Shown: one piece after another, positions 6,615-15,403 of the stretch | Position numbering within the stretch: position 1 is the stretch's first letter | Layout of the letters: each line of letters begins with the position of its first letter | Source of the DNA: an uncultured Flavobacterium sp. | GTDB taxonomy: Bacteria; Bacteroidota; Bacteroidia; Flavobacteriales; Flavobacteriaceae | Length of the DNA stretch: 32,812 nt | Direction of reading: 5' to 3' | Assembly: GCA_913060575.1 (NCBI GenBank) | Contig: CAJXRR010000007.1 | Span: 1 to 32,812 of the forward strand | Translations under genes and position numbers: made by a program | The notes under the pieces: model-generated | Databases searched by the model: none | What the model saw: only the letters and a program-made list of their open reading frames with translations | What the model was told of the DNA's origin: nothing

Positions 6615-8801
6615 CTATTTTACAATCTTTTTCTGAAATAAAATGGTGTTATTTTCAGAATATGCTTTTAAGATATAAATACCACTTGCTAGATTGTTAA
6701 TCTGTAAATCAATTAACCCATTATGATTTGATTTTATCTCAGAAGTAATCAATTTACCAGTTAAAGAAATCAATTGAAGTTGAATATCTTCAAGATATGG
6801 AGTCTTGATATGTAACAAATTATCAACAGGAATAGGATATACAATTGTATTGTCATTTAACTCTTCATCATTGACACTTAAATTACCTGAAAAATATTGT
6901 TCTGCCAGTTCAAAGGAATCTTTTCCAATTTTTTCTCCGATGATTCTACCTCTAATATCATCGATAGGAGGATGAATTCCGCCCCAAATTCTAGATAAGC
7001 TTGTTTGATCAGAAGCATCTTGATAGGTAGCCCATTGTAGAACAAAACTCTCTGAGGGCCCTTCTTCAAATACTAAAAAATCATTTTGAATCACATCAAA
7101 AGTTCCCATTCCACCTGGAAAAAATTTACTACCTGTAATTAATGTCAAAGTTTCTGAAGCAGCTCTTGAAAATGTAGAGTGACCTGAAAGATATCCTGCA
7201 AACGGAGGCGTTACAAAAGTTGGACGTTGATATGGCCACCAATGAGTTCCTAAAATCCAATCAACGCCTGCAATATCAGTATCAGGATCTGCTATAAAAT
7301 CGGGTCCTTTCCAAGACATTACTTTAATTTTACCAACATTTTCTCCATTTGCACCAGCTAATGGATCTCCAGTTTCAATCAATTCTATCAACCCAGCAAT
7401 TAAGGGCAGTCCATGAGGATCAAAACTTGCTAAACCAGGATCGGTACTTTGTCCTTTTGAAGCCATATAACGAATTGCAGAGATAGGACGTAAATAATCA
7501 TAATATCCTTTAATTCCCCAAGTATCAACAGCAGAATCATGCATGGCACCACCTAAAGCTAAATAACTTTTAATATCCCATTCTAAATCACTTAAAATTG
7601 GCCCTTCACCTCCAAATTGTTTTACGGTTTGAGGATGATCACTAACGTAATTCATTAAGGTAAACCAATGTCCTGGAGGAGTTTCAGAGTCGGGTCCATC
7701 TGCCCAAAACTCTGCTAAAACTCTAGCGTAGTCAGCTCTTTTTACCATTTGAGGAGTATATGGCATATTGGTTACGGGGTTCAGTGTATGACCCGCTCCA
7801 ATATCTCCACCATTGGTGAAGTCATAAAAAGTTTTATATTCTTCAAATGTGGTTGGAAAATCTGAAAAATCTACATTTCCAATAGAAGAAGGAGAAATAT
7901 CGATCATGGTATTATTAGCTGGATCTAGATGAGCAGACCAAGAAATTACCAAGGCAAAATGCCACTTGTAAGGATCATCAATTCCATCTGCTGTAGAATT
8001 TTGAATATAAGCTGGTGCTCCGGGATCATTATAAACATACGAATCAAATCCGTTATTTAAAATTTGTAAATCAGATGCTTTTAAAGAGAACGGAGTTACT
8101 TGTCCCCATTCTGGGCCTAAAAAATCTGGAGTATCAGCAGGAAAAACATTACCGCTTTGATCAATAAAAATATCAAAGGCAAGAGGTTGCCATCTGTTTG
8201 GGTCTGTTAAATCATTATCTTCATATAATTCAAGAATCAAAGGATCATTAGTAGGAGAATAAAATTCACTCTCATAGTCATTTGTTTCATTAGAGCCATC
8301 TTGCAATCCAAAAGCAATCATTTCTTGTGCTAAATAATTTCCTAAAGCAGCATATGAATTTGTGCTATAATCAACAGAAATAAAATTAACATCGTATCCA
8401 TACGATTCAAATAAAGTAGTAAAATTAGCTAATGAGTTTGTGGCTCCTGGAGAATTTGCAAATCGATGATTTAATAAACGATACATGGCATAACTTATAA
8501 TCTCATGAATCGCATCATTGGTATTTGAAGGAGCAGCGATACCATTAAAGTTAGTGGTATAACCTCCAAAGGTTTTTCCTAAAAAAACGGTTTCGGCATT
8601 AGTATCAAAAATTGCCCAAGCATCATACATTAAAACTGATGAATGAAATAAGTTCCTGGAATGAATAGTTGGTCTTGCAAAATCGTTTCTAATCGCTTCT
8701 AATAACTCATCATTCCAATCCCTTGCAACAGAGTTTTGTGAATATACATGTGAAGTTTGAGCTATTATAATTAATAATAGGATTTTTAATAATAATTTCA
8801 T
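6615..8801 (-). CDS. Vanadium-dependent haloperoxidase-like PAP2 protein with T9SS sorting domain
   Basis: A 728-residue secreted protein with a signal peptide (1-21, cleavage near VYSQ). All three motifs of the vanadate/phosphate pocket shared by vanadium haloperoxidases and acid phosphatases are present: Lys431 with Arg438-Pro439 (KxxxxxxRP), Ser539-Gly540-His541 (SGH), and Ser603-Arg604 with His610 and Asp614 (SRxxxGxHxxxD). Residues from about 653 to 728 form a type IX secretion C-terminal domain (YPIPVDNLLHI, then LTGKLI and LASGIYILKA), so the protein should cross the outer membrane and be surface-attached or released. Halide oxidation or phosphatase activity cannot be told apart from sequence. 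A -7 element TATGTTTG lies at 8818-8825. It follows the amidohydrolase gene on the same strand but across a terminator, so it is probably a separate unit. Confidence 0.9.
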   Translation of the reverse strand: MKLLLKILLLIIIAQTSHVYSQNSVARDWNDELLEAIRNDFARPTIHSRNLFHSSVLMYDAWAIFDTNAETVFLGKTFGGYTTNFNGIAAPSNTNDAIHEIISYAMYRLLNHRFANSPGATNSLANFTTLFESYGYDVNFISVDYSTNSYAALGNYLAQEMIAFGLQDGSNETNDYESEFYSPTNDPLILELYEDNDLTDPNRWQPLAFDIFIDQSGNVFPADTPDFLGPEWGQVTPFSLKASDLQILNNGFDSYVYNDPGAPAYIQNSTADGIDDPYKWHFALVISWSAHLDPANNTMIDISPSSIGNVDFSDFPTTFEEYKTFYDFTNGGDIGAGHTLNPVTNMPYTPQMVKRADYARVLAEFWADGPDSETPPGHWFTLMNYVSDHPQTVKQFGGEGPILSDLEWDIKSYLALGGAMHDSAVDTWGIKGYYDYLRPISAIRYMASKGQSTDPGLASFDPHGLPLIAGLIELIETGDPLAGANGENVGKIKVMSWKGPDFIADPDTDIAGVDWILGTHWWPYQRPTFVTPPFAGYLSGHSTFSRAASETLTLITGSKFFPGGMGTFDVIQNDFLVFEEGPSESFVLQWATYQDASDQTSLSRIWGGIHPPIDDIRGRIIGEKIGKDSFELAEQYFSGNLSVNDEELNDNTIVYPIPVDNLLHIKTPYLEDIQLQLISLTGKLITSEIKSNHNGLIDLQINNLASGIYILKAYSENNTILFQKKIVK

Positions 8802-8817
8802 GAAATGTTAATTTACA

Positions 8818-8825
8818 CAAACATA
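8818..8825 (-). promoter_or_regulatory. Promoter -7 element of the haloperoxidase-like gene
   Basis: Minus-strand TATGTTTG fits TAnnTTTG and lies 16 bases before the start codon at 8801. No convincing -33 TTG is found at the usual spacing. Confidence 0.5.
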
Positions 8826-8867
8826 AAAAATATTTGATACTTAACTACATATTTTACAACTGCATAT

Positions 8868-8907
8868 AACAAAAAAGCCTCGATATATTTATCAAGGCTT
8901 TTTTGTT
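8868..8907 (-). terminator. Intrinsic terminator of the amidohydrolase gene
   Basis: An 18-bp stem with one mismatch (8868-8885 with 8890-8907, loop tatt) contains a GCCT/AGGC core flanked by A and T runs. It starts within the stop codon of the amidohydrolase gene (8906-8908), so it ends that transcript before the haloperoxidase-like gene. The symmetric A/T runs would also allow it to work on the other strand. Confidence 0.88.
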
Positions 8908-11900
8908 ATTTTTTTACTCCAGGTAAACCTGTTGGTTTCCCTTGTTGATTCCACCAGAACCCTTTTGCTTTCTTTTTCCTTGGATAGACTTCATCTAATG
9001 TATTTCCATCATACAAACGACCATTTTTCATTACTTGAAGTATTGTATTTGTATTTCGGATATTCTCTAATGGGTTTTTATCTAAGATAATAAAGTCAGC
9101 TAATTTTCCAACTTCTATAGATCCAATATCTCCATCTAATCCAAGAGATTTAGCTCCTAAAATTGTTGCAACTTTTAGTGCATTCATATTTGAAGTTCCA
9201 GAAGCTGTTGCCCAAAGTTCCCAATGATATCCTAAGCCTTGTAATTGTCCATGACTTCCAACTCCTGCTAAACCACCAGCATTTACTAAATCTTCTACAA
9301 ACTCTGCATGTTTTGTAAATACATGTTCTTCATCCATAAACCAACCTGGCCTTCTTCTAGATTTACTTGCTAAATCAGTATACGGAGTAAAATATTGTAG
9401 TTTTTTATCATGATATGGGTTTTCTCTAGAATAGAAATAATTTTCAGCCCAAGGACCACCATAAGAAACTAATAAGGTTGGCGTATAAGCAATTTGTGAT
9501 TGCGCAGCAGATTGAATAATATCTTTGTACAACGGAGTAATAGGATAAGAGTGTTCATGTCCTGGATATCCATCTAAGATTTCTGTAATGTTCTTTTTAA
9601 AGTCCAATGCACCTTCTGTAGTAGGCATAAGCTTTTGCTCTTTAGCTCCTTGAATCACCCATTGTCTATGCTGTCTATTACCTACCATATACATTTTAAT
9701 GGTATTGGTGTTATAATACTCGCTATACTTTTTCAAAGCTTCTTTAGTGTCATCTAAGCTTTTTAAGTTGTATGCCCAATATCCTAATCCTGGTCCAGTA
9801 GAATATGCTCTAGGTCCTAACATCTCTCCAGTTTTTACCAAATCAAAATAGGTTAATACATCGGTAGTTCCTGTTTGTGGATCTCTAGAAGCTGTTACTC
9901 CATAGGCTAAATTAGCTGCATACGACCAAACTTGTTTTTTATGAATTCCTGCATAGGTTCTTAAATGTGAATGAGTATCTACCATTCCTGGTATAATAGT
10001 TTTTCCTTTTGCATCAATAATTGTTGCTTTTCTAGGAACCTCTATACTTCCAGATTTTCCAATGGCTTTAATTCTATTATCAACCACCAAAATGTCTCCG
10101 TTCTCAATCACTTGATCACCATTCATGGTAATAATTCTTGCACCTTGAATTAAGGCTGTTCCATTAGGAATATCTCTAGTAATCTCAACCTTTACTTTTA
10201 ATTCTGTAGGTTGATATCCTTTATCATCTTTCGCTTTCTCTTTGTCTTTCTTTTCTTCTTCTTTGCGCTTTTCTTTATCAAGTTTGTCTAATTCTTCCTT
10301 TCGTGTTTTTGCTTCTTGCTTTTTCTTTTCTTGTAAAGCTTTTGCTTCCTCTAGATTATACATAAAATAAGCACTTCCTAACGACCAATGAACACTTTTT
10401 CCGTCACTTGTCCATGCAGGAAACTCGCCTCCGTAAGTAGTTAGTTTCCAAGAAGGGAATTGAGAAGAATTTGGATTTGATACTGAAATATTTGGTGTCT
10501 GACCAAATTTAGGAACGGTTACCACATATACGTCTGTATTAATTAACGCCAAGGCTTTGTCTCCTTTTGGTGCCATATAAATTTCAACTGGTCTTGAACC
10601 ATTATTTCTTTCTTCAGGATAATCTACATCATCATCTAAATGAGAATAATTAGCTGTATCATGTTTACTATTTAAGCTTCCAAATGTCACAATTCCTGTA
10701 ACACTTAAATGATTTTTTGAATCTGTTCCATCCCAACGCATTGAACTCAATCCACTACCATTACTCATGTAAATTCGATTATCTCCCTCTATAAAATGTG
10801 GATTTCTTCGACCATTTGTTTTTGTGATGAACGTGTGTTCTCCTCCATTTGAAGGAATCCAGGCAAAATCTTCAGATCCATTAAAAGCACCACGTAAATA
10901 AGCATACCTAAAACTTTGTGCGCTTCCTTTTGTGAATAAGATTCGGTTAGTTTTAGCATCCCAAACAGGTGTTCCGTATAAAGCAGATTCTTTGGTTAGT
11001 TTTACTGGTTTTGACCTTCTAGCTAAAGCAATTTTGTATAAATGTCCACCATCTAGTTCTGACCAAGTTGTATAAACGACTTCTTTTCCATCAGGAGACC
11101 AACTAGGCTGTGTTTCAATAATGTTAGTATTTGTTAATCTTTTTGGTGTTCCGTTAGGAAGATCCATCACATACAATTTGTTCAATGCATTAAACACAAC
11201 TTTCTTTCCATCAGGAGAAGGTTTTGCATTTCTAATCTGATTGGCAAACAATTTTGTGTCATCAGAAATTGGATACTTGAATTCTAATTTTGGACCAATA
11301 GCCAATTCTACATCAACTGAAAATGGAATTTCAACTGCATTTCCTCCAGAAACAGGAATTCTATAAATTTTTCCACCGTAAGAAGCCAATACTTGTGTAT
11401 TGTCTGGTGTAAATGCCATGGCGGGTAAAACTCCTAATGGAGCAACAGACTCTTGCTCATCACGTTGAACCGGATAGGCTAACCATCGTTCATCTCCAGA
11501 ATTTAAATTTCTTATAACTAATCCTGTTTTTTCTTCATACCGAGAACCATATACCATCCATTTTCCATCCGATGAAAGTGTAGTGCTAAAAGCAGATCCG
11601 TATCGTCTAGTGACTCTTGCAGAGTTTCCAGTCTCTAAATCATATCTTGAAATTTGATATTGAGGCAATTGTGCATTGTAGTTCCAACCACCTGTTCGAA
11701 AAGAATAGTAAATATATTTACTATCAGGGCTATACACAGGTTCAACTGTCTTAAGATTTGAAGGTTCTTTAATAAGTTGAGTTCCGCCACCGCCATCTTT
11801 ATGATACAAGTGTAATTTTAAATTTCTTTTCCCTTTGGCAGCAACAATATAGTTTCCATCTGGAGACCAATCTGCAGATTGTACAGATCCTTTTTTATCT

Positions 11901-12322
11901 TTAGTAATTTGGGTTGTTTCTTTGGTTTCTAGGTCTAAAACCCAAACATTATCATTTCCGCTTCTGTCTGAAGTAAATACAATGCTTTTTCCATCTGGAC
12001 TATAACGTGGATTTGTGTCCAAGGCCAATCCATCTGTAATACGGGTAGCTGTTCCTCCAGAAAAAGGAATTGTATACAAATCACCCAGCATATCAAATAT
12101 AATTGTTTTTCCATCTGGACTAATATCTAAAGAAAGCCAAGTTCCTTCGGTGGTATTGAACTTAATCATTCGACCACTTTCTAGGGGTAAATCTTTAAAC
12201 TTTTCTTGTCCTGATAAAGAATCTTTTTTTTGTGAAAAAGTACTTTGAGAGAGCATCCCTATAAAAATGAACATAAGAATTCCATAATTCTTAAGGGAAA
12301 GTTTCGTTTTACTTATTTGCAT
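8906..12322 (-). CDS. Secreted TolB-like beta-propeller / amidohydrolase fusion
   Basis: A 1138-residue protein with a signal peptide (cleavage about residue 30, TFSQ). The N-terminal half is a PD40/WD40-like propeller with repeated xSPDGK motifs near residues 108, 152, 197, 249, 304, 368 and 408. A very charged Lys/Glu linker (about 657-702) leads to an imidazolonepropionase-like amidohydrolase domain (about 720-1105) with the metal-binding HxH at His784 and His786 (PGMVDTHSH) and the C-terminal GSIEVGKLADFIILD motif. The usual metal-ligand Asp near GTD is not evident; the corresponding stretch reads AGVGSHGQ (about 1020-1026). This two-domain architecture is well known in Bacteroidetes and Proteobacteria, with cyclic amide or dipeptide hydrolysis as the general expectation. 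The exact substrate is unknown. It is transcribed alone and divergent from the DEAD-box genes. Confidence 0.9.
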   Translation of the reverse strand: MQISKTKLSLKNYGILMFIFIGMLSQSTFSQKKDSLSGQEKFKDLPLESGRMIKFNTTEGTWLSLDISPDGKTIIFDMLGDLYTIPFSGGTATRITDGLALDTNPRYSPDGKSIVFTSDRSGNDNVWVLDLETKETTQITKDKKGSVQSADWSPDGNYIVAAKGKRNLKLHLYHKDGGGGTQLIKEPSNLKTVEPVYSPDSKYIYYSFRTGGWNYNAQLPQYQISRYDLETGNSARVTRRYGSAFSTTLSSDGKWMVYGSRYEEKTGLVIRNLNSGDERWLAYPVQRDEQESVAPLGVLPAMAFTPDNTQVLASYGGKIYRIPVSGGNAVEIPFSVDVELAIGPKLEFKYPISDDTKLFANQIRNAKPSPDGKKVVFNALNKLYVMDLPNGTPKRLTNTNIIETQPSWSPDGKEVVYTTWSELDGGHLYKIALARRSKPVKLTKESALYGTPVWDAKTNRILFTKGSAQSFRYAYLRGAFNGSEDFAWIPSNGGEHTFITKTNGRRNPHFIEGDNRIYMSNGSGLSSMRWDGTDSKNHLSVTGIVTFGSLNSKHDTANYSHLDDDVDYPEERNNGSRPVEIYMAPKGDKALALINTDVYVVTVPKFGQTPNISVSNPNSSQFPSWKLTTYGGEFPAWTSDGKSVHWSLGSAYFMYNLEEAKALQEKKKQEAKTRKEELDKLDKEKRKEEEKKDKEKAKDDKGYQPTELKVKVEITRDIPNGTALIQGARIITMNGDQVIENGDILVVDNRIKAIGKSGSIEVPRKATIIDAKGKTIIPGMVDTHSHLRTYAGIHKKQVWSYAANLAYGVTASRDPQTGTTDVLTYFDLVKTGEMLGPRAYSTGPGLGYWAYNLKSLDDTKEALKKYSEYYNTNTIKMYMVGNRQHRQWVIQGAKEQKLMPTTEGALDFKKNITEILDGYPGHEHSYPITPLYKDIIQSAAQSQIAYTPTLLVSYGGPWAENYFYSRENPYHDKKLQYFTPYTDLASKSRRRPGWFMDEEHVFTKHAEFVEDLVNAGGLAGVGSHGQLQGLGYHWELWATASGTSNMNALKVATILGAKSLGLDGDIGSIEVGKLADFIILDKNPLENIRNTNTILQVMKNGRLYDGNTLDEVYPRKKKAKGFWWNQQGKPTGLPGVKK

Positions 12323-12411
12323 AATTTTATAAATTAGTTATTTTAATTTTTATAAATATACCTAATATTTAAGAATAAACTAATAAGTAGCATAAGCTAT
12401 GAAACTGTGAT

Positions 12412-12419
12412 TATCTTTG
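12412..12419 (+). promoter_or_regulatory. Promoter -7 element for the helicase pair
   Basis: TATCTTTG fits TAnnTTTG and lies 16 bases before the ATG at 12436, in the 113-base divergent region. No good -33 TTG is visible. Confidence 0.6.
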
Positions 12420-12435
12420 CCAAAAATTTATTTTT

Positions 12436-13788
12436 ATGCCACTACAGTTTTCTGATTTAGGAATTCATAAAGAATTGCAAAAACGTTTAATCGATTTAGA
12501 GATTTCTGTACCTACAGAAGTTCAACATAAAGTGATTCCATTTATTCTTGAAAAAAAGAAAGATTTGGTTGCTTTAGCGAAGACAGGAACTGGGAAAACA
12601 GCAGCTTTTGGCTTGCCTTTATTGCAACTAATTAATCCTGAAGAGAATAGTGTTCAAGCTGTTATCATGGCACCTACAAGAGAGTTAGGTCAGCAAATCT
12701 ATAATAACATGGTATTGTATGCTTCTTACAATCCTGAAATTGCTGTTGTAGGAGTTTTCGGAGGAGCAACCATTAAATCTCAAGTAGATATTTTAAAAAG
12801 AACTACGCATATTGTTGTAGCGACTCCGGGTCGTTTGATTGATTTGATTGAGCGTAAGGCGATAGATATAACAAATATCAAATATTTTGTATTAGACGAA
12901 GCTGATGAGATGATTAGTGCTTTGAGTACTGAAGTAGAAACCATCTTTAAAGAAATTCCAAAACTTACAAGAACCTTATTATTTACGGCAACCATGCCTG
13001 GAGCCATCAAGCAATTGGTTCAGAATTATCTTTCTAAGAATGCTATAACTATTGAAGCCGACATGGCTACTGTTGGGCATCAAGGAATACAACATCAATA
13101 CACAGTTGTTGAACCCATAGAAAAATTAGAAGTTTTACTTCATTTTTTATATGCTCGCGAAGGACAACAAGGAATCATTTTTTGTAAAACAAAAGCAGCA
13201 GTTAATAAACTAGGAAAAAACTTAGCTAAAAACAAATTCTCATCAGGAACTTTACACGGAAGTTTAACACAAGGAATTCGTGATCGAGTAATGGATCAGT
13301 TTAGAGAAGGTCATATTAATGTATTAGTAGCAACAGATTTAGCTGCTAGAGGAATTGATGTAAAAGAAATCTCTTATGTCATTAATTATCACTTGCCTGA
13401 CACTTATGAAGCTTATGTTCATAGAAGTGGTAGAACTGCTAGAGCTGGAGCAGAGGGTCTTTCATTAACAATTCTACAAAAAGAAGAAGTTGTAGATATT
13501 GCAGATTTTGAAAAGGAATTAGGTATTAAATTCCAAGAAGTTAAAAAAGCAGATGCTGGTAGTATAGAAGAAAACAATGCATTATTATGGGCAAGAAAAA
13601 TATTTAAAACAAAACCTAATCGTACAGTTTCTAATGACTTTAAGTCGAAAGTGAAAACGATTTTCCATCATTTAACGAAAGAAGAGTTAATCGAAAAGGT
13701 TTTGGCAAATCATTTGAATCATTTAGCACAAACAAACAGTGGTAAGTCGATTACTGAAGCATCAACAAAGCAAGATAAAAAGAAGTAA
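12436..13788 (+). CDS. DEAD-box ATP-dependent RNA helicase
   Basis: A 450-residue RNA helicase with a complete motif set: Q-motif region (FSDLGIHKELQKRL...PTEVQ), motif I AKTGTGKT (48-55), Ia PTREL (80-84), GG (109-110), TPGR (130-133), motif II DEAD (154-157), motif III as TAT (184-186), IV IIFCKTKA, V ATDLAARGID and VI HRSGRTARAG. The C-terminal tail is short and Lys-rich, without an RRM-type domain. Such enzymes unwind mRNA and rRNA helices in the cytoplasm and in many bacteria are induced by cold. The next gene is a second helicase only 5 bases downstream, so the two are co-transcribed. Confidence 0.96.
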   Translation: MPLQFSDLGIHKELQKRLIDLEISVPTEVQHKVIPFILEKKKDLVALAKTGTGKTAAFGLPLLQLINPEENSVQAVIMAPTRELGQQIYNNMVLYASYNPEIAVVGVFGGATIKSQVDILKRTTHIVVATPGRLIDLIERKAIDITNIKYFVLDEADEMISALSTEVETIFKEIPKLTRTLLFTATMPGAIKQLVQNYLSKNAITIEADMATVGHQGIQHQYTVVEPIEKLEVLLHFLYAREGQQGIIFCKTKAAVNKLGKNLAKNKFSSGTLHGSLTQGIRDRVMDQFREGHINVLVATDLAARGIDVKEISYVINYHLPDTYEAYVHRSGRTARAGAEGLSLTILQKEEVVDIADFEKELGIKFQEVKKADAGSIEENNALLWARKIFKTKPNRTVSNDFKSKVKTIFHHLTKEELIEKVLANHLNHLAQTNSGKSITEASTKQDKKK

Positions 13789-13793
13789 TTCTT

Positions 13794-15104
13794 ATGGCAA
13801 ATATTATCAAAGATCAACAAGATATTTTAGCAAAATTAAATATTTATGAGTTGAATCCAATGCAAGAAGAAGCAATAGCAACCATAGATGCTAATACCAA
13901 TACAGTTTTATTATCTCCAACAGGAACAGGAAAAACCTTGGCTTTTGCTTTGCCTTTATTAAATACTTTAGATCCAGAATTAGAAGAAGTTCAGGCCTTA
14001 ATTTTAGTTCCGTCAAGAGAACTTGCGATACAAATAGAACAAGTGATTAGGTCCATGGGTTCAGGCTATAAAGTAAATGCAGTTTATGGAGGTAGACCCA
14101 TGTCTAAAGATAAAATTGAATTGAAACATGTTCCTGCAATTTTAATTGGAACGCCTGGTAGAATTTCTGATCATTTTAGTAATGATCGTTTTTCAAAAGA
14201 CTTCATTAAAACATTGGTTTTAGATGAGTTTGATAAATCGCTAGAGGTTGGTTTTGAATATGAAATGAGAGGAATTATTAACACATTAACAAGTGTAAAT
14301 AAACGCATCTTAACTTCTGCAACACAAGGAGTTGAAATTCCCGATTTTGTAAGGTTAGACAAACCTAAAACAGTCAATTATCTAGGAACTTCCATGTCAA
14401 AGTTGACCATTAAAACGGTGATTTCTCCAGCAAAAAACAAATTAAATACGTTATTGCATTTATTAAATCATATTGGTAATCAACAAGGAATTATCTTTTG
14501 CAATTTAAAAGATAGTATCCAACGTGTAAGTACTTTTTTAGAAAGTAAAAATATCAGTCATGGTTGCTTTAATGGTGGTATGGAACAAAAAGATAGAGAA
14601 CGTTCTTTAATTAAATTCAGAAATGGAACTAATCAACTATTAGTTGCAACTGATTTAGCGGCAAGAGGAATCGATATTCCTGAAATGAAATACATCATCC
14701 ATTATGAATTACCACAATCAAAAGAGGAATTTACTCATAGAAATGGAAGAACAGCTAGAGTTTCTGCTAAAGGAACTGCTTATGTTTTAAAATGGAAAGA
14801 TGAACGATTACCAGATTTTATTGGTAAAACTCCTATCGAAGATATTAGCAAGCAAGCAGTTAGAAAACCTGTCTTTTGGGAAACTTTATTTATCTCTGGA
14901 GGACGAAAAGATAAAATTTCAAAGGGAGATATCGCTGGAATGTTTTTTAAACTAGGTGGTTTAACACAAGATCAACTAGGAATTATAGAATTAAAACAAG
15001 ATTGTGCATTTGTAGCGGTACCTGCTTCCATAGCGAATCAATTAGTTGAGACATTAAATAATACCCGCTTAAAGAAGAAAAAAGTTAGAATAACTAGTAT
15101 CTAG
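13794..15104 (+). CDS. DEAD-box-like RNA helicase with DbpA-type RNA-binding C-terminus
   Basis: A 436-residue helicase paralogous to the one before it, with motif I SPTGTGKT (41-48), Ia PSREL, GG (99-100), TPGR (120-123), motif III SAT (175-177), motif V ATDLAARGID and motif VI HRNGRTAR. Motif II is DEFD (144-147) rather than DEAD; the two catalytic acidic residues Asp144 and Glu145 are kept. The last 75 residues (SGGRKDKISKGDIAGMFF and following) match the RRM-like DbpA/CsdA RNA-binding fold, which in DbpA targets 23S rRNA. The gap of 5 bases to the upstream helicase gene indicates one operon and probably an ancient tandem duplication followed by specialisation. A ribosome-assembly role is inferred. 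Confidence 0.93.
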   Translation: MANIIKDQQDILAKLNIYELNPMQEEAIATIDANTNTVLLSPTGTGKTLAFALPLLNTLDPELEEVQALILVPSRELAIQIEQVIRSMGSGYKVNAVYGGRPMSKDKIELKHVPAILIGTPGRISDHFSNDRFSKDFIKTLVLDEFDKSLEVGFEYEMRGIINTLTSVNKRILTSATQGVEIPDFVRLDKPKTVNYLGTSMSKLTIKTVISPAKNKLNTLLHLLNHIGNQQGIIFCNLKDSIQRVSTFLESKNISHGCFNGGMEQKDRERSLIKFRNGTNQLLVATDLAARGIDIPEMKYIIHYELPQSKEEFTHRNGRTARVSAKGTAYVLKWKDERLPDFIGKTPIEDISKQAVRKPVFWETLFISGGRKDKISKGDIAGMFFKLGGLTQDQLGIIELKQDCAFVAVPASIANQLVETLNNTRLKKKKVRITSI

Positions 15105-15283
15105 TCTTTAAATTATTGATTGTAAGTGAATTGATTTATTTTTATAAATATCACTTTTAATTAGTCTATATTTGCACTGTAAGTTAATTGAACCGCTAGT
15201 TATAACACTTCTATAGTAATCAGCTTGTTAGTTTTCCTACCGTATTATCAAATTACTGTAAAACTATCTGATTAAATAACTAA
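15105..15283 (+). promoter_or_regulatory. Leader region with promoter of the first desaturase gene
   Basis: This gene-free stretch holds a -7 element TATATTTG at 15167-15174. From there to 15284 no ATG exists in any frame, and two TTG triplets lead to frames that stop. It precedes a coding frame that is open from 15284. I see no intrinsic terminator for the helicase pair, so read-through is possible. Confidence 0.5.
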
Positions 15284-15403
15284 ATAAGGTTCCCTATCGA
15301 AAATCCAAAATTTTCTAGAGAAATCAACCCAGATTTCTCAAAGACATTAAGAAAACGAGTAAATCAACATTTCAAAACAAGAAATACAAGTAGAAATGCA
15401 AAT

